DNA from: Erythroxylum novogranatense
Taxonomy: Eukaryota > Streptophyta > Magnoliopsida > Malpighiales > Erythroxylaceae
NCBI GenBank assembly: GCA_029891385.1
Contig: CM057233.1
Span: forward strand, 13,023,460 to 13,087,459
Length of the DNA: 64,000 nucleotides
Reading direction: 5' to 3'
A program made the position numbers and the translations under genes. The notes under the pieces are model-generated. The model did not search any database. It had not been told where the DNA came from and worked only from the letters and a program-made list of their open reading frames with translations. Position 1 is the stretch's first letter, and every line of letters starts with the position of its first letter. Shown one piece after another: positions 10,100 to 20,287 of this stretch.

Positions 10100-12794
10100 T
10101 GTAGCGCCCCCTTACCGTAGGGTATGCACCGGGACGCCCGTGGGTCGTTCCGACGCCTATCCCACAGCAAGGAAGTGCTACGCTCGAAACTATCGCTAAA
10201 TACTCGCATGGCATCAACAATAATTAAACCGCATTATGCAAATCACTAAAATTTAAAACCACAATAATCTTTCATTTTATAACATCAATCCAAAATATAG
10301 ACAAGTCTATCAGTTCCCTACAGTCTAACACAATATCCCAAAAAGGAAACTGATACAAAAGTCTATACTAAGTCATCTCAAAATCGCTCGGTGATCAGGC
10401 ACATGTGCCATCGATTCACTTGATCACGTACTGGCACGGCAGGAAAATCTATCATGGGAGCTAGAATCCTACTGACGCTGTCCTGAAAAATATATTGCAA
10501 TGTTGGGTGAGTTTGCGAACTCAATGAGAAACCATCATCGATGGTTCACCCAACTCATGCATATACACATAATATATCACATAGTACACTTTAACGCATT
10601 TTAGAAAACTGTACACAATTTACACATTTATACGATAACATAGCTCAGACATGTCACTTCACCATTGGCACATATCACACGCATTCTCAATTTCACTACA
10701 CAGTCAGATGCACAAAGTATGCAAATTCTCATTTTATGTCATTGTTGTGGATGGCGTTAACACCGTCCGATTCGGCACTTTTCACAATGATCATATTTTC
10801 GCAAGTAGGAGAGCCCTCGGGGTATGCACCATCGCCTCTCACATTGGGATAGGAGAGCCCTCCGGGTATGCACTATTCCTTTTGGCCTTAGGCCCATTCA
10901 TCGATAATCGAGCTTAAAGCTCGCTCACTAAATGCTTGATCCCATTTGCTTAGTTACCACTTATAATCATGCCTAGTATGCACTAACACTTGCATAGTCA
11001 CTAAGACATATATATATATCACTTCACTTGCTTGTCACAATCGAACACTTACTCATAATTTCGTACACTCGATTCACATTTGTATCACTCACGTTGGCAA
11101 CTAATTCACACATTCACAACACATATTAATACACAAAGATCGAGGAACCAACTAGGTTACTCACTTTGTAACTTCCGAAGCTCTCGCTGGAAGTGCCAGA
11201 ATATCCGTGATTTGTCGATCCAACGGTGCCTCTATAACAATTCAAACGAATTATCATCACTAGATGCTCAATCAATTGAATTCACTAATGCACATGTCTT
11301 AATTGAAATTATATAATGCATGATCATGATTTTCCAGCGCTCTATCCAAATCCACTATCTCTCGCTTCATAACCAAAAATTCACTATTTACTAAGTCAAT
11401 AGCATCCATCGATTTCTCAAATCCCTCATTTAAAACTCTAATTATACTCCCATTAGTCAAAACATAACTCTTAGGTTGCATTTGAAACTATAATGGACTC
11501 TCTTTCGATAATTTCGATCTCTCTAATTAAAATTCAAGTTCTTAATCTCTACCATAATTGTAGACCTCTTTCTCTAGTTCACAACGAATCCATAATCACC
11601 TCAACTGGAGGTCTACACCAAAAGATATACCCTAAAAATCAAAACACATCCATATAAAATTTTGTCCCTCATGGCGGCTTATCGTCTCTCTCATGCACAA
11701 GATGGAGGGACGCCACGGCGTGGAACCGTTACGCATGCGAACACCTCTCTTCTCCTCGCCATGACGCCTACCACTTGACTCGCCATGGCGTCTAAATCCG
11801 TTAAGCTCGCTGGGCGAAAGCACACCTTTCTCGCCGGTGTGGTTCTTTTTGAGACGTCATGACGTGCGCCCAACTTCTTCTTCTCCGATTCGTTTTCCGC
11901 CATTTTCAACCATTCTCTCTATACTAGCATTAAACACACTCATCTACTCACATCTAACTCATTAAAACCATAAATGCAACAACCACAATAAATAACAACA
12001 TTTAACACAATAACTTACCAAATCGAAGAATCGAGCGGAACCCTAAAAATCTTAGAAATTCTCAATCCTCTAACACCAACGATGAGCCTCCAACTCCAAG
12101 CTAGACATCAACAACTCAAATGATCCAAAGCAGATCTTTAGCCACAATAAGGGAAACCAACGAAAATCTCCAAGGGGGAAAGGGTGAAATCGTCGACGGG
12201 GAGAGAAGAGAAATGCTTAACTCCAATGTTCAAGACCTAACTCCTTTATATAAAGATTTAAACCTATAGATCATAGTCCTCGATTTCTTTCAATTTCAGT
12301 CTCTAATTTCAATGGCTCATCACAATAATTCCTAAACTCACAAATCTAATTTTTCCAAGCCATTTACCACTCACTTTCGAAACCGGAATCTAAATCATCA
12401 GTCTCTAGGTCATTTTCCCGGTCCGGACATATAACTTTAAAAATTCCAAAAAAATTCCCGTAATTCCTCAAAAATATAAAACACTCAATTACATAGTCAA
12501 TTTTCAATTTCCAATTCCACAAATTCAATTCTCACTCTAACTCAACTATTCCACTTAAATTATCCCTAATTTCACTTTAAATCAAACCTAACTCAACTAT
12601 CTCAAAATTCACAATTCAACTCATAATCACAATTTAAATGCTGGAACAATCATGAATGCATGTCACTATGTATGCATGTGCAAAATGATCTATCTCTTTA
12701 AAATCAGAGGCCACAAAGCACTCGATCACAATTTTATGCAATAACGTAACTACCTGCACTAATATGCTCATCGCGCCCAGAACAGGATGTTACA
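10100..12794 (-). repeat. Element C 3' LTR
   Basis: 2695 bp, matching 17449-20190. On the plus strand it runs from TGTAGCGCCCCC to GGATGTTACA. A TATA box (minus strand TTATATAAAGG) lies near 12244-12254. A CpG-rich cluster with repeated GCCATGRCGYC-like words lies at about 11660-11870. A short AT run (11008-11019) is expanded in the other LTR. Confidence 0.92.
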
Positions 12795-12806
12795 ATTCTC
12801 CCTCCT
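12795..12806 (-). other. Element C polypurine tract
   Basis: On the minus strand AGGAGGGAGAAT directly precedes the 3' LTR, in the expected place for the plus-strand primer. Confidence 0.85.
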
Positions 12807-12816
12807 AAATAAAAAT

Positions 12817-14370
12817 TTAGTCCGAAATTTCATACCGACCAGTCGAATGATGAGGGTATCTTGCATCCTCATGTGCTCCTCGCCTCCCAAGTTGCTTCCT
12901 CGATGAGTGGTTCTTCCATAGGACTTTCACCAATGGAATCACCCTGCTCCTCAATTGCTTGACCCGCGATCTGAAAATCTGCACCGGCTCCTCAACATAA
13001 CTCAGATCACTCGCTATCTCAATCTCTTGAGCCGGAATCATATGAGTCAGGTCTGAGCGGTATCTCCGGAGCATACTCACATGAAACACATCATGCAACT
13101 GGGACATCTCACTAGGCAAAGCCAATCTATAGGCCAACGGTCCAATCCTCTCAGTAATCTCATAGGGACCAATGTACCGAGGGCTCAACTTGCCCTTACG
13201 GCCAAATCTCAACACTCCTCTCCAAGGAGACACCCGGAGAAACACTCTGTCACCTACACTGTACTCCATCTCTCGCCGATGCTGATCCACATAACTCTTC
13301 TGTCTATCCTGAGCCGCCTTGATGCGACTCCGGATCAACTGTACCTTATCCACTGTATCCTGGATCAGCTCAGGACCCTCGAGCATCCTCACACCCTCTT
13401 CATCCCAGTAAAGAGGTGATCTACACTGTCTCCCATATAAGGCCTCATACGGTGCCATCCCAATACTGCTTTGGTAGTGATTATTGTACGCAAACTCAAC
13501 CAGAGCCAAGTACTGATCCCAAGCACCTCTGAACTCTAATACACAAGCTCTCAGCATATCCTCAACAGTCTTGATCGTCCTCTCACTCTGCCCATCTGTC
13601 TGAGGATGAAACGCTGTACTAAAGTTCAATCTTAAACCTAAAGTCGATCGCAGCTCCTCCGTAACCTCAAGTAAACTGGATCCGATCGACACAATCGATA
13701 CTGGGACCCCATACAGTCGCACAATCTCTGCTACATACTTATGGGACAACTGATAGAGAGTATTATTCTCTCGCATTGGCAAGAAGTGGGCCGATTTGGT
13801 CAACCGGTCTACTATGACCTAAATCGCATCATACTGCCTCGGCGTCCTAGGCAACCCCATAATAAAATCCATGGTAATCTGCTCCCATTTCCACTCCGGA
13901 ATGGGTAACGAATGCAATCTCCCAACTGGGGCCTGGTGCTCAACCTTGACCTGCTGGCACGTCAAACACCGAGAAACGAACTCTGCCACTCGCCTCTTCA
14001 TACCTGGCCACCAGAAATGCAACTTAAGGGTATTATACATCTTGGTAACGCCAGGATGCATCGCATAAGCGGCCACATGCGCTTCCTCCAAAATCTCTCG
14101 TCTCAGATCATCAACATCTGGCACACACAACCTCTGACCCATCCAAAGAGTCCCGTCTCTCAACTCAAAATTAGTAGTCAATCCTGATCTGACTCTATCC
14201 ATCAATCTCACTAACACTAGATTCTGACCCTGGACTCTCCTGATCCTGTCCTGCAACATAGGCCTCAGCCTCAAGGTAGCAATCAAGGCTCCATCCTGAG
14301 CCAAATCCATCTGTGCATTAAGCGCTCTCAACTGAATCAAGTTGGGCAATCTCTCAATATGAATCTGAGC
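12817..14370 (-). pseudogene. Element C integrase with chromodomain remnant
   Basis: The N-terminal zinc-binding region reads [20 protein letters not shown], then [18 protein letters not shown] holds the first catalytic Asp. A TAG at 13816-13818 replaces the Trp codon usual in DAIWVIVDRLTKSAHF. FHPQTDGQSERTI holds the catalytic Glu. The second catalytic Asp is missing: where gypsy elements have SDRDPRF, the frame reads SIGSSLL, apparently from several small deletions that together keep the frame. VGDRVFLRVSPWRG and PRYIGPYEI are typical of the C-terminal domain. The end has a chromodomain-like stretch (VKVLWKNHSS) that would target insertion to modified histones. With a stop and a lost catalytic residue this integrase is inactive. 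Confidence 0.9.
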
Positions 14371-15822
14371 TGCACTGATATGAGATCTCCTACTCAACGC
14401 ATCTGCCACCACATTGGCCTTCCCTGGATGATACTCAATCGTGCAGTCATAGTCCTTCAACAGCTCAATCCATCTCCTCTGTCTTAGATTCAACTCTCGC
14501 TGACTCAACAGATATCTCAGACTCTTATGATCAGTGAAGATCTGGAACGTCTCCCCATATAAATAATGTCTCCAGATCTTCAAACCAAACACCACTGCAG
14601 CCAACTCCAAATCATGCATTGGGTAATTCTCTCATGAGACCTCAATCGCCTCGAGGCATACGCTATAACTTTCCCATGCCGCATCGTAACACCGCTTAAT
14701 CCTGCTGCCAAGCATCGCTAAATACTCGAAACCTCCGGACCCTGACGGCAAAGCTAACACTGACGCCGTAGTCAATCGATGCCTAAACTCCTCAAAGCTC
14801 CTCTGACACTCATCAGTCCATCTGAAGGCCACATTTTTCCTCAGAAGTTTTGTCAAAGGGGTTGAGATCACTGAAAACCCCTCAACAAACCTCCGGTAAT
14901 ATCCTGCTAAACCGAGGAAACTCCTCAACTCTGACACGTTCCTCGGAATCTCCCAACTCCTCACTGCCTCAATCTTGTGAGGATCCACCCGGATACCCTC
15001 ACCAGACACAATATGGCCTAGAAATACTACCTCATCAAGCCAAAATTCACATTTTGTGAATTTTGCATACAACTGTCTCTCCTTCATGATCTGCAACACA
15101 ATCCTCAGATGCTCCACATGCTCCTGTCTACTCTTCGAATACACTAAAATATCATCAATAAACACAATCACGAACTGATCCAGGTAGGGCTGAAAGACCT
15201 TATTCATCAAGGCCATGAAGGCTGCCGGGGCATTGGTCAACCCGAACGGCATCACTAAGAACTCGAAATGCCCATACCTGCTCCTAAAAGCATTCTTAGG
15301 CACATCGGCCTCCGCAATCCTCAACTGATAATACCCTGACCTCAGATCCAACTTAGTAAACGCCTGAGCTCCCTACAACTGGTCAAATAGGTCATCGATC
15401 CTAGGCAGCGGATACTTATTCTTCACTGTCACCCGATTCAACTGCCTATAGTCGATGCACAACCTCAAAGTCCCATCCTTCTTCTTCACAAACAACACTG
15501 GAGCTCCCCAAGGAGAAACACTCGGCCTAATGAACCCCTTATCCAACAACTCCTACAACTGAGCCTTAAGCTCCCTCAGTTCCACCGGTGCCATCCTATA
15601 TGGAGGTATAGATATAGGAGCGGTACCTGGAACGAGGTCAATCTCAAACTCCGTCTCCCGATCCGGTGGCAAACCCGGTAACTTATCGGGGAACACATCC
15701 AGAAATTCCCTAATCACAGGAATATCCTGCAACCTCTGCTCAATCCTGGTGTCCACCACATGAGCCAAATACACCTCATAACCTCCTGCGATCAACCTCG
15801 TGGCACCTTTAAAGGAAATCAT
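14371..15822 (-). pseudogene. Element C reverse transcriptase and RNase H
   Basis: The segment begins with the linker FLDVFPDKLPGLPP and PPYRMAPVELRELKAQL, then reverse transcriptase. RT shows [23 protein letters not shown] and the catalytic FIDD in [28 protein letters not shown] and [11 protein letters not shown] follow, which is the gypsy signature. RNase H follows with [24 protein letters not shown] and [17 protein letters not shown]. There is a stop near 15370-15550 within RT and another near 14630 between RT and RNase H. Otherwise the text is well conserved. Confidence 0.92.
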
Positions 15823-15972
15823 CCTACTGCATCGCCGACTAACACCTCAAAAACAACTCTAGCCGACTAGAGATTCTAACACAACCTCCTTCGTATAGCA
15901 ATCCATCACACCTATCTTGCGCCAGCAGTCCACCCATCCCTGTAATCGCATCAATCTCTCTCAAAGACAAAA

Positions 15973-16239
15973 CTATCGTGTCACTTTCGACTCAACTCGC
16001 CGATCAATCACTATCGGACACCCTTGCGGACCTCTCCCAAAATATCGTACTACCCAGAGGCGACTCACCTCTAACCCACACTGCAATCTCTCCCTATCAC
16101 AATGCAGTCTACATGCCACATGCGGTGCAATGAAAGAATGAGTGGATCCAGGATCCATCAATGCATAAACCTCAAAGCCAGAAATTGAAAGCATACCCGC
16201 AACAACATCTGGAGACTCCTGAGCCTCCTGCCGAGTCAT
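15973..16239 (-). pseudogene. Element C aspartic protease
   Basis: The motif ALMDPGSTHSFI is the gypsy protease core, with DPGST in place of the usual DSGAT/S. That changes the second residue of the catalytic triplet region but is common in plant gypsy copies. Downstream text decays. It sits between the Gag zinc knuckle and RT as expected. Confidence 0.85.
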
Positions 16240-16275
16240 AGCATAGACTCTAGCCTGGGACTGCTGACGGCTGGT

Positions 16276-17322
16276 CTATCCCTCGGACCTCACTACGGAT
16301 CCCTCAGCTCGGCCTCGGCCTCGACCTCGACCTCGACCTCTCCATCCAGATCCACCTCCACGGCTCTGCTGCACCGAGGTAGTACTGCCTGATCTACCAG
16401 TCATGGCGGACTGGGCCTCCAAAGTAAAAGGACACTCTCGGAGCTGATGGTCCATGGAACCACACTTGAGACACGCTCCGGTAAACCTCCAGTACTCCCC
16501 ACTGTGCCTCCGCTCACAATACTCACATAGCGGGATCATCTGGCCTGAACCTCGAGCACCGCTACGGCCACCACTAGACTGAGCAAATCTGCCTCTCTGC
16601 CCAAAACCAGACTATCGAGCTCCTCCAGGTGGACTCAAGAGCCTACTCGACGCCACGAACCTCTACTAGATCGCTCGACTATCATCGGGCCTCTTTCCCT
16701 GGTCCCGGCCCACCCAGTCGACTTCTGCCTCGAAAGAATCGCTTCAATCTCACGGAGTGCCCATGTTCGATCGGGCCAATCTGGTACGGATCTCCATATT
16801 GAGTCCGCCTTCAAACCTCCGACACCTATCAGCCTCAGAGGCAAGCATAACAGACGCATACACCGACAGCTCATTGAACCTGACCTCATAATCGGCCACT
16901 GACATGGACCCCTGACTCAACTCAAGAAACTCCGGCATCTTCATCTCTAAATAAACCTTGGGCATGAAGTTATCTCTGAATGCCCGCAGGAAATCATCCC
17001 AAGTCAACATGTAGGGCCTGGTGGAACTGCCCGGAACAGTCTTCCACCACTGATAAGCCGGACCCTGAAGCAAAGACACTGCATAATCAAACCTCTCCTC
17101 TGCGTCACAATCCATCTGGTCCAGGACTCTCTCAGTCCTCTCTAACCAACTCTCAGCCTCAGCAGGGTCGGTGTTGCCACAAGTCAGCGACTCCACCTTG
17201 CGCGATAGCCTATCATACCTCCTCTCCCGTCTCATGGGAACTCTGGGAGGCAACTCATCAGAATGAGGCACAGGGGACTCTCTACTAGCTCCCACGGATC
17301 CTAGGTCAGCTGGTTGATCCAC
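16276..17322 (-). pseudogene. Element C Gag with zinc knuckle
   Basis: The N-terminal part (16750-17322) is a retrotransposon Gag domain: AESWLERTERVLDQMDC, AYQWWKTV, TWDDFLRAFRDNFMP, SVADYEVRFNEL. A stop then interrupts. The nucleocapsid part (16276-16539) has CLKCGSMDHQLREC, a CX2CX4HX4C zinc knuckle, followed by an Arg/Gly-rich tail. Gag would form the particle and bind element RNA. Several stops lie between the two parts. Confidence 0.9.
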
Positions 17323-17431
17323 TTGTTCTCCAAGAACGGATGACCTACAACAACAAGAATCTGATCAATTTCTGCTTTTCTCACTGAAATTCAAGCCTAA
17401 AATACACTATGCCCAAAAGATGCCAAACCAT

Positions 17432-17443
17432 GCTCTGATACCA
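17432..17443 (-). other. Element C primer-binding site
   Basis: On the minus strand TGGTATCAGAGC starts six bases after the 5' LTR. This is the standard site complementary to the 3' end of plant initiator tRNA-Met. Confidence 0.95.
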
Positions 17444-17448
17444 CCTAA

Positions 17449-18355
17449 TGTAGCGCCCCCTTACCGTAGGGTACGCACCGGGACGCCTGTGGGTTGTTCC
17501 GAAGCCTATCCCACAACAAGGAAGTGCTACGCTCGAAACTATCGCTAAATACTCGCATGGCAACAACAATAAGTAAACTGCATTATGCAAATCACTAAAA
17601 TTTAAAACCACAATAATCTTTCATTTTATAACATCAATCCAAAATATATACAAGTCTATCGCCTCCCTATACCAACACAATATCCCAAAAAGGAAACTGA
17701 TACAAAAGTCTATACTAAGTCATCCTCAAAAATCGCTCCAGCTGACCGACCTGTGTGCCATCGATTCACTTGATCACGTACTCGCACGGCAGGAAAATCT
17801 ATCATGGGAGCTAGAATCCCATCGACGCCGTCTGAAAAATATATTGCAATGTTGGGTGAGTTTATGCGAACTCAATGAGAAACCATCATCGATGGTTCAC
17901 CCAACTCATGCATATACACATAATATATCACATAGTACACTTTAACGCATTTTAGAACACTGCATACAATTTACACATTTATACGATAACATAGCTCTTT
18001 ATATGTCACTTCACCATTGGCACATATCACACGATTCTCAATTTCACTACGATCAGATGCACAAAGTATGCAAATTCTCATTTTATGTCATTGTTGGACT
18101 GGCGCTAACACCGTCCCGATTCGGCACTTTTCACAATGATCATATTTTTGCAAGTAGAGAGCCCCTGTGGTATGCACTAACGCCTCTCACATTAGGGATA
18201 GGAGAGCCCTCCGGTATGCACTATTCCCTTTTGGCCTTAGCCCATTCACCGATAATCGAGCTTAAAGCTCGCTTCACTAAATGCTTCAAATCCCAACTGC
18301 TTAGTTACCACTTATAATCATGCCTAGTATGCACTAACACTTGCACAGTCACTAG

Positions 18356-18393
<38 letters not shown>

Positions 18394-20190
18394 TTCACTC
18401 GCTTGTCACAATCAGAAAACTTACTCATAATTCTATACACTAATTCACATTTGTATCACTCACGTTGGCAACTAATTCACACATTCATAGCACATATTAA
18501 TACACAAAGATCGAGGAACCAACTAGGTTACTCACCTGTAACTTCCGAGCTACTGCCTGGAATTCCCAGCGATATCCGTGGACTGTCGATCCAATAGTGC
18601 CTCTATAACAATTCAAACGAATTATCATCACTAGATGCTCAATCAATTGAATTCACTAATGCACATGTCTTAATTTGAAATTATATAATGCATGATCATG
18701 ATTTTCCAGCGCTCTATCCAAATCCGCTATCTCTCACTTCATAACCAAAAATTCACTATTCACTAAGTCAATAGCATCCATCGATTTCTCAAATCCCTCA
18801 TTTAAAACTCTAATTATACTCCCATTAGTCAAAACATAACTCTTAGGTTGCATTTGAAACTATAATGGACTATCTTTCGATAATTTTGATCTCTCTAATT
18901 AAAATTCAAGTTCTCAATTTCTACCATAATTGTAGACCTCTTTCTCTAGTTCACAAGGAATCTAGAATCACCTCAACTGGAGGTCTACACCAAAAGATAT
19001 ACCCTAAAAACCAAAACACATCCATATAAAATTTTGTCCTCGCCATGCCATCGCTCTCGCCGTGGCACACAGAGGGACGCCACAAGATGGAACCGCTCGT
19101 CATGATTTAACACCTCTCTTCTCCTCGCCGCGACGCCTACCACTTGACTCGCCGAGGCGTCTAAATCCATTCGTCACAAGGGCTTCATTCATTCGCTCGC
19201 CGCAATGAAAGCACACCTTTCTCGCCGGTGGGCCTTTTTCGTACATCACGACGCATGCGCCCAACTTCTTCTTCTCCGATTCTTTTTTTTGCCATTTTCA
19301 ACCACTCTCTCTCTATACTAGCATTAAACACACTCATCTACTCACATCTAACTCATTAAACACCATAAATGGAACAACCACAATAAATAACAACATTTAA
19401 CACAATAACTTACCAAATCGAAGAATCGAACGGAACCCTAAAAATCTTCCGAAATTCTCAATCCTCTAACACCAACGATGAGCCTCCAACTCCAAACTAG
19501 ACATCAACAACTCAAATGATCCAGCAGATCTTTAGCCACAATAGAAGGGAAACCAACGAAAATCTCCAAGGGGGAAAGGGTGAAATCGTCGACGGGGAGA
19601 GAAGAGAAATGCTTAACTCCAATGTTCAAGACCTAACTCCTTTATATAAAGATTTAAACCTATAGATCATAGTCCTCGATTTCTTTCAATTTCAGTCTCT
19701 AATTTCAATGACTCATCACAATAATTCCTAAACTCACAAATCTAATTTTTCCAAGCCATTTACCACTCACTTTCGGAACCGGAATCTAAATCATCAGTCT
19801 CTAGGTCATTTTCCCGGTCCGGACATATAACTCTAAAAATTCCAGAAAAATTCCCTTAATTCCTCAAAAATATAAAACACTCGATCACATACTCAATTTT
19901 CAATTTCTAATTCCACAAATTCAATTCTCACTCTAACTCAACTATTCTACTCAAATTATCCCTAATTTCACTTTAAATCAAACCTAACTCAACTATCTCA
20001 AAATTCACAATTCAACTCATAATCACAATTTAAATGCTGGAACAATCATGAATGCATGTCACTATGTATGCATGTGCAAAATGATCTATCTCTTTAAAAT
20101 CAGAGGCCACAAAGCACTCGATCACAATTTTATGCAATAACAGAACTACCCGTACCAATATGCTCATCGCATCGGTAACGGGATGTTACA
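17449..20190 (-). repeat. Element C 5' LTR
   Basis: 2742 bp, the partner of 10100-12794. In the first 200 bases I count about eight substitutions against the other copy, mostly transitions. Later parts are closer, with several small indels. An AT dinucleotide run at about 18359-18390 is 32 bases here against about 12 in the 3' copy. The TATA box lies near 19640-19650. Confidence 0.92.
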
Positions 20191-20287
20191 CGCCGTCCAA
20201 ATTTCCAACCTCAAGTCATCAAATAGGTACGTCCTTTTCCCTCGTCTCCTCCTCTAAAGTTTTCTCGAAGTTTTTCTCTTAGTAAGC

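Larger units (their letters stand above)
10100..20190 (-). mobile_element. Element C: Tekay/Del-type chromovirus (Ty3/gypsy) inserted in element B
   Basis: This 10.1-kb element has 2.7-kb LTRs (TGTAACATCC...GGGGGCGCTACA on the minus strand), a near-perfect initiator-tRNA-Met primer site, a purine tract, and gag, protease, RT, RNase H and integrase in gypsy order. Chromodomain-like text sits at the integrase C-terminus. Long LTRs plus a chromodomain fit the Tekay/Del clade. It interrupts the leader of the antisense gene of B. Flanking bases show CCGTC on both sides (10094-10098 and 20193-20197), offset one and two bases from the LTR ends, so the target duplication is imperfect. Pol has scattered stops; the element is not autonomous now. 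Confidence 0.93.
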
